Source: Burkholderia sp. MS389
GTDB lineage: Bacteria > Pseudomonadota > Gammaproteobacteria > Burkholderiales > Burkholderiaceae
Length of the DNA stretch: 64,000 bases
Direction of reading: 5' to 3'
Assembly: GCF_016899425.1 (NCBI RefSeq)
Contig: NZ_CP045994.1
Coordinates: 2,728,001-2,792,000, forward strand
Positions within the stretch are counted from its first letter, which is position 1; each line of letters opens with the position of its first letter. Below are positions 35,954-45,232 of this stretch, piece by piece. The notes under the pieces are model-generated. The model had not been told where the DNA came from, made no database searches, and worked only from the letters and a program-made list of their open reading frames with translations. A program made the translations under genes and the position numbers.

Positions 35954-37363
35954 ATGACGTCCCAACTGCACAAAAAGGGCGAGGCCTGGTCGGCCCGCTT
36001 CTCGGAACCGATGTCGGAGCTGGTCAAGCGCTACACGTCGTCGGTGTTTTTCGACAAGCGCCTCGCGCTCGTCGACATCGCCGGCTCGCTCGCGCACGCG
36101 AACATGCTCGCCGCGCAGAAGATCATCAGCGCCGACGACCTGGCCGCGATCGAACGCGGGATGGCGCAGATCAAAGGCGAGATCGAGCGTGGCGAATTCG
36201 AATGGCAGCTCGACCTGGAAGACGTCCACCTGAACATCGAGGCGCGCCTGACCGCGCTGATCGGCGATGCCGGCAAGCGCCTGCACACGGGCCGCTCGCG
36301 CAACGACCAGGTCGCGACCGACATCCGCCTGTGGCTGCGCGGCGAGATCGACCGCATCGGCGGCCTGCTGAACGACCTGCGCGGCGCGCTGATCGACCTC
36401 GCGGAACAGAACGCCGACACGATCATGCCGGGCTTCACGCACCTGCAGGTCGCGCAGCCGGTCACGTTCGGCCACCACCTGCTCGCGTACGTCGAGATGT
36501 TCTCGCGCGACGCGGAACGCATGCGCGACTGCCGCACCCGCGTGAACCGCCTGCCGCTCGGCGCGGCCGCGCTCGCGGGCACCAGCTACCCGATCGACCG
36601 TCATGCAGTGGCCAAAACGCTCGGCTTCGACGGCATCTGCGCGAACTCGCTCGACGCGGTGTCCGATCGCGACTTCGCGATCGAATTCACCGCAGCGTCG
36701 GCGCTCGTGATGACGCACGTGTCGCGCTTCTCCGAAGAACTCGTGCTGTGGATGAGCCCGCGCGTCGGCTTCATCGACATCGCCGACCGCTTCTGCACCG
36801 GCAGCTCGATCATGCCGCAGAAGAAGAACCCGGACGTGCCCGAACTCGCGCGCGGCAAGACCGGCCGCGTGAACGGCCATCTGATGGCGCTGCTCACGCT
36901 GATGAAGGGCCAGCCGCTCGCGTACAACAAGGACAACCAGGAAGACAAGGAACCGCTGTTCGACACGGTCGACACCGTCGCCGACACGCTGCGGATCTTC
37001 GCGGAAATGGTCGCCGGCATCACCGTGAAGCCGGATGCGATGCGCGCGGCCGCGCTGCAGGGCTTCTCGACGGCCACCGACCTCGCCGACTACCTGGTCA
37101 AGCGCGGCCTGCCGTTCCGCGACGCGCACGAAGCCGTCGCGCACGCGGTGAAGATTTGCGACGACCGCGGGATCGACCTCGCCGACCTGACGCTCGACGA
37201 AATGAAGCAGGAGCTGCCGAACGTTGCGCACCTGATCGGCGACGACGTGTTCGGCTACCTGACGCTCGAAGGGTCGGTCGCGAGCCGCAACCATCCGGGC
37301 GGCACCGCGCCCGACCAGGTGCGCGCGGCCGTCAAGGCTGCCCGCGCCGCGATCGGCAAGTAA
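35954..37363 (+). CDS. argH: Argininosuccinate lyase
   Basis: Last step of arginine synthesis: splits argininosuccinate into arginine and fumarate. At 469 residues it has the normal length. The fumarase/aspartase superfamily signature [12 protein letters not shown] with the catalytic serine loop is intact, as are [18 protein letters not shown] and [20 protein letters not shown] -10-like element lies about 55 bp upstream. It is followed by its own terminator. Confidence 0.97.
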   Translation: MTSQLHKKGEAWSARFSEPMSELVKRYTSSVFFDKRLALVDIAGSLAHANMLAAQKIISADDLAAIERGMAQIKGEIERGEFEWQLDLEDVHLNIEARLTALIGDAGKRLHTGRSRNDQVATDIRLWLRGEIDRIGGLLNDLRGALIDLAEQNADTIMPGFTHLQVAQPVTFGHHLLAYVEMFSRDAERMRDCRTRVNRLPLGAAALAGTSYPIDRHAVAKTLGFDGICANSLDAVSDRDFAIEFTAASALVMTHVSRFSEELVLWMSPRVGFIDIADRFCTGSSIMPQKKNPDVPELARGKTGRVNGHLMALLTLMKGQPLAYNKDNQEDKEPLFDTVDTVADTLRIFAEMVAGITVKPDAMRAAALQGFSTATDLADYLVKRGLPFRDAHEAVAHAVKICDDRGIDLADLTLDEMKQELPNVAHLIGDDVFGYLTLEGSVASRNHPGGTAPDQVRAAVKAARAAIGK

Positions 37364-37379
37364 CGACCCGCCGTCCCGG

Positions 37380-37405
37380 ACGGACGCCTTCGGCGTCCGT
37401 TTTTC
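37380..37405 (+). terminator. Rho-independent terminator of argH
   Basis: ACGGACGC (37380-37387) and GCGTCCGT (37393-37400) close a CTTCG loop, the very stable cUUCGg type, followed by a T-run. Confidence 0.9.
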
Positions 37406-37466
37406 ATTCGGGCGGCCGTTGCGCCGCCCGTCGCTTCCCCGCTTCACCGCTTCACGGACGCCCACG

Positions 37467-38150
37467 ATGACCTTCTCCGCCGCGCTCTTCGACATGGACG
37501 GCCTGCTCGTCGATTCCGAGCGGACCATCATGAACACGTGGATCGACGTGTCGAACGCGCACGGCGTCGTGCTGACCGAGATCGATTACCTGCAGATCGT
37601 CGGCCGCTCGTTCGCCGAAGGCCAGGTGATCCTCGCGCGGCTGATCGGCGACGCCGACACGTTCGACGCGGTGCGCATCCGCGTGCGCGAGCAACTCGCC
37701 GCACCCGAACCCCATCCGAAGTTTCCGCTGAAGTCGGGCGCGCTCGCGCTGCTCGAAACGCTCGCGCAGGCCGGCATTCCGTGCGCGGTCGCGTCGTCGT
37801 CCGCGCACGACGTGATCCGTGCGCGGCTCGACGCGGTCGGCGTGCTGCCGTTCTTCCGCGCGATCGCGGGCGGCGACGAAGTCGCGCGCGGCAAGCCCGA
37901 CCCGGCCGTCTACCGGCTCGCGGCCGAGCGTCTCGGCGTGCCGGCGCACGCGTGCGTCGCGTTCGAGGACAGCGACTTCGGCGCGCAGTCGGCCGCCGGC
38001 GCCGGCGCCGCGGTCGTCACCGTGCCCGACCTGAAAGCGCCGACGCCCGACATCGTCGCGCTGAGCCTGCACGTGCTCGCGTCGCTCGACGACGCGGTCG
38101 CGCTCGTGCCGTCGTGGTTCGGGCTGCAGGGCATGTCGCAGCCCGCGTAG
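37467..38150 (+). CDS. HAD-superfamily phosphatase (YniC/DOG1-like)
   Basis: A 227-residue HAD subfamily IA hydrolase. Motif I FDMDGLLVDSE carries the nucleophile aspartate, motif II is VASSSAH, the lysine of motif III is in ARGKPDPAVY and motif IV is FEDSDFGAQSAAGAG. It resembles hexitol/2-deoxyglucose-6-phosphate phosphatases such as YniC, but substrate prediction within HADs is weak. It follows the argH terminator. Confidence 0.88.
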   Translation: MTFSAALFDMDGLLVDSERTIMNTWIDVSNAHGVVLTEIDYLQIVGRSFAEGQVILARLIGDADTFDAVRIRVREQLAAPEPHPKFPLKSGALALLETLAQAGIPCAVASSSAHDVIRARLDAVGVLPFFRAIAGGDEVARGKPDPAVYRLAAERLGVPAHACVAFEDSDFGAQSAAGAGAAVVTVPDLKAPTPDIVALSLHVLASLDDAVALVPSWFGLQGMSQPA

Positions 38151-38171
38151 GCGATACACCGCTCCAACGCA

Positions 38172-38197
38172 AAACGGGCACCCGAGGGTGCCCGTTT
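38172..38197. terminator. Bidirectional terminator between HAD phosphatase and LprI-like gene
   Basis: AAACGGGCACCC (38172-38183) and GGGTGCCCGTTT (38186-38197) form a perfect 12-bp stem with a GA centre, symmetrically flanked by A and T runs, between two convergent genes. Confidence 0.8.
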
Positions 38198-38230
38198 CAT
38201 CATGTCGCCGCAGTCAAAAGCGGCGCGCCT

Positions 38231-39049
38231 TTACCGATTGCCGGCCGTCTCCGACAGCCGCTTCATCGTCGCGATGCGCGCGCCGATCAGGTCGACGCGT
38301 CCGTCCTCGCCGACGAGCGGCGCCGTCGCATCGCGGAACGCCACCCACGCGCGCTGCGCGCGCACGAGCGTCGCGGCCGAATGCGCGGGCATCTTGCGGT
38401 GCAGCTTCTGGTAATAGCGGTTCAAGTCGAATAACGCGTGTTCGCATGCGGCGTCCTGCGCGCACGGCCGCACGCGGCGGATCGCCGGATCGCGCGGCGC
38501 ATTCGCCGGCTTGGCGCCGGCCGGCGCGACCCCACCGGCACCGCCCTGCGCACCGCTCGTCGCCGCGACCGGCACGGCGGCGGGCGGCGGCGCATAGCGA
38601 TCGGCCGCGCCGCGCAGCGCCAGCGCGCGATCGCGCACCGGCTGCAACTGCAGGTCGGCGCTCGACATCGCATACGCGGTGCCGCGCGTCGTGTCGTACA
38701 CGGCCTTCAGCAGCAGCACTTCGTCCTTGCGCCACGTGAGCCAGCGGCGCTGGCTGTCCTGCCAGCCGCGCTTCGCGTCGGCCGGCGCATCCTTCAACAG
38801 GCGCTGGTACGCGCCGTCCATCACGGCCTGCCACTGCTGCTGCGCTTCGCCCATGCACTGGATCTGCCCGGCCGGCGACGACCGATCGCGCCGCGCGAGG
38901 CATTGCCGCATCGCGACGTCGATCGGGTCGGCCGCCGCGACTTCCGCATGGGCGACACTCGCGCCCGCGAGCGCCGCCAATCCTGCCGCCCAGACGACGA
39001 GCGCGGCCAGCGCCGCGCGCATCGTCCGGATTCGTCCGTGCGCCGCCAT
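38231..39049 (-). CDS. Secreted lysozyme-inhibitor LprI-like protein with two DUF1311 regions
   Basis: A 272-residue periplasmic protein. A signal peptide (MRAALAALVVWAAGLAALAGASVAHA, read from residue 10) precedes two DUF1311-like repeats: one with CLARRDRSSPAGQIQCMGEAQQQW and RWLTWRKDE, the second with CAQDAACEHALFDLNRYYQKL and QRAWVAFRDAT. A Pro/Ala/Gly linker joins them. LprI homologues bind lysozyme, but this role is unproven here. The start overlaps the decarboxylase stop by one base (TGATG); ATG 39022 is an alternative. Confidence 0.75.
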   Translation of the reverse strand: MAAHGRIRTMRAALAALVVWAAGLAALAGASVAHAEVAAADPIDVAMRQCLARRDRSSPAGQIQCMGEAQQQWQAVMDGAYQRLLKDAPADAKRGWQDSQRRWLTWRKDEVLLLKAVYDTTRGTAYAMSSADLQLQPVRDRALALRGAADRYAPPPAAVPVAATSGAQGGAGGVAPAGAKPANAPRDPAIRRVRPCAQDAACEHALFDLNRYYQKLHRKMPAHSAATLVRAQRAWVAFRDATAPLVGEDGRVDLIGARIATMKRLSETAGNR

Positions 39050-41328
39050 CAGTCGCGCACGCAGTCGACGAAGTACTCGACGCGGCCGTTCACCTCTTCC
39101 GCGACGAGGCCGTGGATGTCGGTGTGGAAGCCCGGGAAGCGTTCGTTGAAGTCGCGCGCGAACCGCAGGTAGTTCACGATCGTCTTGTTGAAGCGCTCGC
39201 CCGGGATCAGCAGCGGAATGCCCGGCGGGTACGGCGTGAGCAGGATGCTCGTCACGCGGCCTTCGAGCTCGTCGAGCGGCACGCGGTCGATCTTGCGGTG
39301 CGCGAGCTTCGCGAACGCGTCCGACGGCTTCATCGCCGGTTCCATGTCCGACAGGTACATCTCCGTCGTCAGGCGGGCGATGTCGTTCGCGCGGTACACG
39401 TCGTGGATTTGCGTGCACAGGTCGCGCAGGCCGACGCGCTCGTAGCGCGGATGCTGCGCGACGAATTCCGGCAGCACGCGCCACAGCGGCTGGTTGTTGT
39501 CGTAGTCGTCCTTGAACTGCTGCAGCTCGGTCACCATCGAGTTCCAGCGACCCTTCGTGATGCCGATCGTGAACATGATGAAGAACGAGTACAGGCCGGT
39601 CTTCTCGACGATGATCCCGTGCTCGGCCAGGTACTTCGTGACGATCGCGGCCGGAATGCCGGTCTCGCCGAACTCGCCGTCGACGTCGAGCCCCGGCGTG
39701 ATGATCGTCGCCTTGATCGGGTCGAGCATGTTGAAGCCTTCCGCGAGCGGGCCGAAGCCGTGCCAGTGGTCGTTCGGCTTCAGCATCCAGTCTTCGCGCG
39801 ACCCGATACCTTCCTCGGACAGGTTGTCCGGCCCCCACACGCTGAAGAACCAGTCGTCGCCGTATTCGGCGTCGACCTTGCGCATCGCGCGGCGGAAGTC
39901 GATCGCCTCGGCGATCGATTCCTCGACGAGCGCGGTGCCGCCCGGCGGCTCCATCATCGCGGCCGCGACGTCGCACGACGCGATGATCGCGTACTGCGGG
40001 CTCGTCGACGTGTGCATCAGGTACGCCTCGTTGAAGCGGTGCTTGTCGAAGGTGCGGTTCTCCGAATCCTGCACGACGATCTGCGACGCCTGCGAAATGC
40101 CCGCGAGCAGCTTGTGCGTCGAGTGCGTCGCGAACACGAGCGCGCCGGTGCGCGGACGGCCGTCGCCGATCGCGTGCATGTCGCGGTAGAAATCGTGGAA
40201 CGTCGCGTGCGGCAGCCACGCTTCGTCGAAGTGCAGCGTGTCGAGCAGGTCGCCGAGCAGGTCCTTGATCATCTCGACGTTGTAGACGACGCCGTCGTAC
40301 GTGCTCTGCGTGATCGTCAGGATCCGCGGCTTCATGTCCGGGTTCTGGCGCAGCGCCTCGCGCGCGAACGGGTTCGCCTCGATCTTCCGGCGGATGTTCT
40401 CCGGCTTGAATTCGTCGCGCGAGATCGGCCCGATGATGCCGAAATGGTTGCGCGTCGGCGTGAGGAACACGGGGATCGCGCCCGTCATCGTGATCGCGTG
40501 CAGGATCGACTTGTGGCAGTTGCGGTCGACCAGCACGATGTCGCCCGGTGCGACCGTCGCGTGCCAGACGATCTTGTTCGACGTCGACGTGCCGTTGGTC
40601 ACGAAGAACAGGTGATCGGCGCTGAAGATGCGCGCCGCGTTGCGCTCGGACGCCGCGACCGGGCCGGTGTGGTCGAGCAGCTGACCGAGTTCGTCCACCG
40701 CGTTGCAGACGTCCGCGCGCAGCATGTTCTCGCCGAAGAACTGGTGGAACATCTGGCCGAGCGGGTTCTTCAGGAACGCGACGCCGCCCGAGTGCCCGGG
40801 GCAGTGCCACGAGTACGAGCCTTCGTCCGCGTACTTCACCAGTTCCTTGAAGAACGGCGGCGCGAGCGAATCGAGATAGACCTTCGCCTCGCGGATGATG
40901 TGGCGCGCGACGAACTCCGGCGTGTCCTCGAACATGTGGATGAAGCCGTGCAGTTCGCGCAGGATGTCGTTCGGCAGATGGCGCGACGTGCGCGTCTCGC
41001 CGTACAGGAAGATCGGGATGTCCGCGTTGCGGCGGCGCACTTCGGTGACGAACGCGCGCAGCTCGATGATCGCGGTCGCGAGCTCCGGCAGCTCGCCGTC
41101 CGGGCCGGTTTCGCCGAGCATGAGTTCGTCGTCGTCGATCGACAGGATGAAGCACGACGCGCGGCTCGATTGCTGCGCGAACGACGTCAGATCGCCGTAG
41201 CTCGTGAGGCCGAGGACTTCGACGCCCTCCTTCTCGATCGCTTCGGCCAACGCCCGGATGCCGGAGCCCGAGATGTTCTCGGAGCGGAAATCTTCGTCGA
41301 TGATGACGACGGGGAAACGAAACTTCAT
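39049..41328 (-). CDS. Arginine/lysine/ornithine decarboxylase (PLP fold type III-like, inducible family)
   Basis: A 759-residue biodegradative-type decarboxylase. The N-terminal wing domain resembles a response-regulator fold (VVIIDEDFRSENISGSGI). The PLP core has NGTSTSNKIVWHA, the NCHKSILHA motif and the PLP lysine in ATHSTHKLLAGISQ. The C-terminal domain ends in VEYFVDCVRD. The family converts lysine, ornithine or arginine to diamines, consuming protons in acid stress; specificity cannot be decided from motifs alone. It is coupled by TGATG to the LprI-like gene and is downstream of dcd. Confidence 0.88.
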   Translation of the reverse strand: MKFRFPVVIIDEDFRSENISGSGIRALAEAIEKEGVEVLGLTSYGDLTSFAQQSSRASCFILSIDDDELMLGETGPDGELPELATAIIELRAFVTEVRRRNADIPIFLYGETRTSRHLPNDILRELHGFIHMFEDTPEFVARHIIREAKVYLDSLAPPFFKELVKYADEGSYSWHCPGHSGGVAFLKNPLGQMFHQFFGENMLRADVCNAVDELGQLLDHTGPVAASERNAARIFSADHLFFVTNGTSTSNKIVWHATVAPGDIVLVDRNCHKSILHAITMTGAIPVFLTPTRNHFGIIGPISRDEFKPENIRRKIEANPFAREALRQNPDMKPRILTITQSTYDGVVYNVEMIKDLLGDLLDTLHFDEAWLPHATFHDFYRDMHAIGDGRPRTGALVFATHSTHKLLAGISQASQIVVQDSENRTFDKHRFNEAYLMHTSTSPQYAIIASCDVAAAMMEPPGGTALVEESIAEAIDFRRAMRKVDAEYGDDWFFSVWGPDNLSEEGIGSREDWMLKPNDHWHGFGPLAEGFNMLDPIKATIITPGLDVDGEFGETGIPAAIVTKYLAEHGIIVEKTGLYSFFIMFTIGITKGRWNSMVTELQQFKDDYDNNQPLWRVLPEFVAQHPRYERVGLRDLCTQIHDVYRANDIARLTTEMYLSDMEPAMKPSDAFAKLAHRKIDRVPLDELEGRVTSILLTPYPPGIPLLIPGERFNKTIVNYLRFARDFNERFPGFHTDIHGLVAEEVNGRVEYFVDCVRD

Positions 41329-41409
41329 GGGCGATTCTCCAAAAAGAACGACCGCGGCGCGTCACGCGCAGCGGTCACCCGGAAACTGGTGAGACGTTAT
41401 GCAACCAGA

Positions 41410-41979
41410 TCAGGTTTTCGGCAGCGTGACACCGCGCTGCCCCTGATACTTGCCGCCGCGATCGGCGTACGACACGTCGCACACCTCGTCGCTTTCGAAG
41501 AAGAGCACCTGCGCGACGCCTTCGTTCGCGTAGATCTTCGCGGGCAACGGCGTGGTATTCGAGAATTCCAGCGTGACGTAGCCTTCCCATTCGGGTTCGA
41601 ACGGCGTCACGTTGACGATGATCCCGCAGCGCGCATAGGTCGACTTGCCGAGGCAGACGGTCAGCACGGTGCGCGGGATGCGGAAATATTCGACGGTGCG
41701 GGCCAGCGCGAACGAATTCGGCGGGATGATGCACACATCGCCCTTGAAATCGACAAACGAACCCTCGTCGAAGTTCTTCGGATCGACGATCGTCGAGTTG
41801 ATGTTCGTGAAGATCTTGAATTCGTCCGCGCAGCGGATGTCGTAGCCGTAGCTCGACGTGCCGTAGCTGACGATCCGGCGGCCGTCCTCGGACGCGCGGA
41901 CCTGATCGGGCACGAACGGCTCGATCATCTTGTGCTCTTCGGCCATGCGCCGAATCCATTTGTCGGACTTGATGCTCAT
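41410..41979 (-). CDS. dcd: dCTP deaminase
   Basis: Deaminates dCTP to dUTP, the main supply route for dTMP in Gram-negative bacteria. The product is 189 residues, the usual size. Conserved [33 protein letters not shown] and the catalytic-glutamate segment [18 protein letters not shown] are present, ending in RGVTLPKT. The ATG at 41979 ([12 protein letters not shown]) is the family start. It lies 81 bp upstream of the decarboxylase on the same strand. Confidence 0.96.
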
Positions 41980-42091
41980 ATCTGGGCGCCTGGAAACGCT
42001 GCGTGACAATCAGGGAGGGCCGCTCGCGCGAGGCGGCGGCCGGGAAAGGCGGACATTTTACGCGATCATCGGCCCACGCACGCGGCGGCCG

Positions 42092-42628
42092 TCAACGGAT
42101 CACGCCGCAAGCCAGCGCAGGCCCCGCGCCATGCTGCGAAAACGCGGGGTCGCTCGCGTCGCGGTGCACCAGCGCCGCGCGGTTCATCGCCGAGCGCACG
42201 CCATCGAGGGCCAGATCGGGCGCGACGATGAAGCCGGCCGCGACGCCGTTCGCATCCGCGTGGATGTTGCCGAGATCGCCGGCGACGCGCGCGCCCGCGC
42301 GCAACCGGTCGGCGGCCGGCGCGAACACCTGGCCGGCGCTCGAGCCGTCGCCCGCGTTGCAATCGCCGCGTTCGTGCACCTGCAGCGCGTGATCGCTGTT
42401 CGGCGGCAGGCCGACCAGGTTGTAGGTGACCTGCACGCCGTCCGGGCGCTCGACGAACGTCACCGCGCCACGCGCCTGCGAGCCGACCGTCGGCTGCAGT
42501 TGCGCGTCGGCCCGTTTTTCGTGCGACGAGGAAAAGGAGGTACAGCCGGCCAGCAGGCCCAGCGCGGCGGCGGCCAGCAGCGCGCGCCGCGCGCGGCCGG
42601 CGCGCACGCCGTGATGTCGTTGTTTCAT
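42092..42628 (-). CDS. Cu/Zn superoxide dismutase-like lipoprotein with degenerate metal site
   Basis: A 178-residue lipoprotein (lipobox LLAGC) with a SodC-like fold. The copper-ligand pair is kept (HALQVHERGDC), as is a later histidine in ALVHRDASD and the disulfide cysteine near ALACGVI. The bridging-histidine position reads AGQVFAP, and the zinc loop that normally supplies further histidines and an aspartate reads RAGARVAGDLGNI, with no histidine. It may be a copper-only or non-enzymatic relative. GAGGA lies four to five bases before the ATG at 42628. Confidence 0.8.
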   Translation of the reverse strand: MKQRHHGVRAGRARRALLAAAALGLLAGCTSFSSSHEKRADAQLQPTVGSQARGAVTFVERPDGVQVTYNLVGLPPNSDHALQVHERGDCNAGDGSSAGQVFAPAADRLRAGARVAGDLGNIHADANGVAAGFIVAPDLALDGVRSAMNRAALVHRDASDPAFSQHGAGPALACGVIR

Positions 42629-42761
42629 TCGATCCTCATGCCGGCTGGCGACCGTTCGAGACGACGGCCGCGCCGGGCGGGTAAAGGGACCCGGGAAAAG
42701 TCGCCATGATACCGCGCCTCGCGGCGCAGCAAACAGCGTGAGGCCCCGCCCCGCAAGGGTT

Positions 42762-43853
42762 TTACGTATTTTGAACAACGATCGACGGGAACTTCGACGT
42801 CATGTCGCGCGATCGCTCGGCAATCGCCAGCGCGACCCCACGCGCGATGTCGCGGTAACGACGCGCGAGCGCGCCTTCGGGATCGGCCGCGACCGTCGGC
42901 GTGCCGCTGTCGGCGCGCTCGCGGATCGCGATGTCGAGCGGCAGGCTGCCGAGCACGGTCACGTCGTAATCCTTCGCCATCCGCTCCGCCCCGCCGGCGC
43001 CGAAGATGTGCTCCTCGTGGCCGCAGTTCGAGCAGACGTGGATGCTCATGTTCTCGACGATGCCGAGGATCGGGATCCCGACCTTCTCGAACATCTTCAG
43101 CCCCTTCTTCGCGTCCAGCAGCGCGATGTCCTGCGGCGTCGTGACGATCACCGCGCCGGTGACGGGCACGCGCTGCGCGAGCGTGAGCTGGATGTCGCCC
43201 GTGCCCGGCGGCATGTCGACGATCAGGTAGTCGAGCTCGCGCCAGTTGGTCTGGCGCAGCAGCTGCTCGAGCGCGGACGTGGCCATCGGGCCGCGCCACA
43301 CCATCGGGTTGTCTTCCTCGATCAGGAAGCCGATCGAGTTCGCCTGCAGCCCGTGGCCGACCAGCGGGTTCATCGACTGGTTGTCCGGCGACTCGGGGCG
43401 CTGGCCGTGGATGCCGAGCATCGTCGGCAGCGACGGGCCGTAGATGTCGGCGTCGAGAATGCCGACCGACGCGCCTTCCGCGGCGAGCGCGAGCGCGAGA
43501 TTGACGGCCGTCGTGCTCTTCCCGACCCCGCCCTTGCCCGACGCGACCGCGACGATGTTCTTCACATTCGGCAACAGCTTCACGCCGCGCTGTACCGTAT
43601 GCGCGACGATCTCCTGCGACACGGCGACGCGCGCGTCGCGCACGCCCGGCACGGCCTGGAGCGCTGCGGCGACGCGCGCGCGCACGTCGTCGTGCTGGCT
43701 GCGCGCCGGATAACCGAGCACCACGTCGAGCGCCACGACATCGCCGTCGATCGCGACGTTGCGCACGCCCTTGTTCGCCGCGTACGGGCGGCCGGTATTG
43801 GGGTCGACGACTGCCGCCAGCGCGGCGTCGACTTGGGCCCGGTCAATGCTCAT
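42762..43853 (-). CDS. apbC: Iron-sulfur cluster carrier protein ApbC (Mrp/NBP35 family)
   Basis: P-loop ATPase that binds and transfers 4Fe-4S clusters; 363 residues. An N-terminal MIP18-like domain (about residues 1-85) precedes the ATPase with the deviant Walker A ASGKGGVGKST, DADIYGPSLPTMLG, VDMPPGTGD and the cluster-binding CSNC motif in IHVCSNCGHEEHIF. The ATG at 43853 is the family start. It is divergent from the OmpA-like gene. Confidence 0.94.
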   Translation of the reverse strand: MSIDRAQVDAALAAVVDPNTGRPYAANKGVRNVAIDGDVVALDVVLGYPARSQHDDVRARVAAALQAVPGVRDARVAVSQEIVAHTVQRGVKLLPNVKNIVAVASGKGGVGKSTTAVNLALALAAEGASVGILDADIYGPSLPTMLGIHGQRPESPDNQSMNPLVGHGLQANSIGFLIEEDNPMVWRGPMATSALEQLLRQTNWRELDYLIVDMPPGTGDIQLTLAQRVPVTGAVIVTTPQDIALLDAKKGLKMFEKVGIPILGIVENMSIHVCSNCGHEEHIFGAGGAERMAKDYDVTVLGSLPLDIAIRERADSGTPTVAADPEGALARRYRDIARGVALAIAERSRDMTSKFPSIVVQNT

Positions 43854-44206
43854 CGAAACTCCGTGAAAACGTTTTTCTCGCGCGCAAAACGTCAAAAAAT
43901 ATCAAATTCCGCGGCGAAATTCGGGAAAAGTGAAAGAATCTGTTGCACGCCATTGCGCGAACGCGCGACCCGGCGCACTCTTCGCGTGCGGCATGCTATA
44001 GGGCCAAATCGGCCACTCACCGCCTATATTGTAGAGGCTGACGCGTCGCACTGCCCGAACAGCCACGCTGACGGACAGGGCATGCGAGCGCCTCGGCGGC
44101 TGCCGCGAGCGCCGGCCGGCCTTCCTTTTTCGGACGGCCCGCGCAGGGAGCCATCACTGTTGTTTGTCGTCGTTGTCGACTCGTTCAACCAAGAGAGGAA
44201 TCCAAG
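43854..44206. promoter_or_regulatory. Divergent intergenic region between apbC and the OmpA-like gene
   Basis: No gene is visible in these 353 bp. The left 90 bp are AT-rich (AAAACGTTTTTC to GTGAAAGAATC) and should hold the apbC promoter. TATATT at 44025-44030 is the best -10 for the rightward gene and would give a leader of about 170 bases. The GAGAGGA before 44207 is that gene's Shine-Dalgarno. Confidence 0.4.
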
Positions 44207-44854
44207 ATGAACATGAAAATCGCGACTCGCCTGTCCGTCTTCGCACTCGCCGGCGCGCTGCTGGCAGGCTGCGCCACGCAGCAAGGTAACAACACGGCCG
44301 TCGGTACCGGCACGGGTGCGGCGCTGGGCGCGGGCATCGGTGCACTGGCCGGTGGCGGCAAGGGCGCGGCGATCGGCGCGGGCGTCGGCGCACTGGTCGG
44401 CGGCGTGACGGGTTACAACTGGCAAGCGATCAAGAACAAGCTCGCGCCTTCGGCAGCGCAGACGGGCACGCAGGTCACCGAGCAGCCGGACGGCTCGCTG
44501 AAGCTGAACGTGCCGAGCTCGGTCACGTTCGCGACGAACCAGTACGCGATCACGCCGGCGTTCACGCCGCTGCTGAACGACCTGGCGACCACGCTGAACC
44601 AGAACCCGCAAGTGACGGCGTCGATCGTCGGCTACACGGACAGCACGGGCTCGGCGCAGCTGAACCAGACGCTGTCGCAGAATCGCGCGCAAAGCGTCGT
44701 GAACGCGCTCGTGCAGCGCGGCGTGAACGGCGGCCGTCTGTCCGCGCAAGGCATGGGCCCGTCGAACCCGATCGCGGACAACGCGACCGAAGCCGGCCGC
44801 GCGCAGAACCGCCGCGTCGAGATCTACCTGCGCGCGCCGCAACAGCATCAATAA
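44207..44854 (+). CDS. OmpA-family outer-membrane lipoprotein (YiaD-like)
   Basis: A 215-residue lipoprotein. The lipobox LLAGC (cysteine near residue 22) is followed by a glycine-zipper segment (GTGTGAALGAGIGALAGGG, about residues 33-67) likely to insert in or pack on the membrane. An OmpA C-terminal peptidoglycan-binding domain follows, with SSVTFATNQYAITPAF, YTDSTGSAQLNQTLSQNRAQSV and AGRAQNRRVEIYL. It anchors the outer membrane to peptidoglycan. GAGAGGA precedes the ATG. Confidence 0.93.
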   Translation: MNMKIATRLSVFALAGALLAGCATQQGNNTAVGTGTGAALGAGIGALAGGGKGAAIGAGVGALVGGVTGYNWQAIKNKLAPSAAQTGTQVTEQPDGSLKLNVPSSVTFATNQYAITPAFTPLLNDLATTLNQNPQVTASIVGYTDSTGSAQLNQTLSQNRAQSVVNALVQRGVNGGRLSAQGMGPSNPIADNATEAGRAQNRRVEIYLRAPQQHQ

Positions 44855-44874
44855 GCGCGACCACGAGAGGAAAT

Positions 44875-44925
44875 GTGCGGGCGCCGCGCCCGCACAGCCC
44901 CGCCTGACAAGGCGTTGGGCGGGGC
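44875..44925 (+). other. Two consecutive GC-rich hairpins after the OmpA-like gene
   Basis: GTGCGGGCG/CGCCCGCAC (44875-44895) and GCCCCGCC/GGCGGGGC (about 44897-44925) follow the stop by 20 bp. AAAAAATTTT follows shortly after. They may stabilise the 3' end or help terminate before the stronger terminator downstream. Confidence 0.4.
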
Positions 44926-45035
44926 CGGTAACAAATCGAAAAAATTTTCGAACTTCTGTCGCAGGCCGTGGTCAGTATTTACGGTACGCGGCTGGTGTTG
45001 CCGGCGCGTCACCATTCTCCTCTTGTCGTTGTTGC

Positions 45036-45065
45036 TCCGGGGCCGTATCCGCCCCGGTTTTTTTT
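45036..45065 (+). terminator. Rho-independent terminator between the OmpA-like gene and metG
   Basis: CCGGGGC (45037-45043) pairs with GCCCCGG (45051-45057), followed by eight T residues. The remaining 167 bp to metG contain C-rich sequence and a TAGAAT -10-like hexamer (45184-45189); no other gene is seen in 44855-45232. Confidence 0.85.
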
Positions 45066-45232
45066 GCCCGCAGAATTCGTGTTGCGCTGCAGCACAACAC
45101 CCCCCCGGCACGCCGCGCGGGCGCCCCTGCCCGTTCCGGCGCCCGTTCCGGCGCCCGCCCGCCGCGCTGGCCCGCGCCCCTGCTAGAATCGCGGTTTCCC
45201 GTCGTTTTTCCCGCTGTTCTTCTCCAGACACT

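Noticed and set aside
39112..42006. Plus-strand open frame of 964 codons opposite the decarboxylase and dcd
   Set aside because: Antisense shadow with no motifs; both minus-strand genes are clear.
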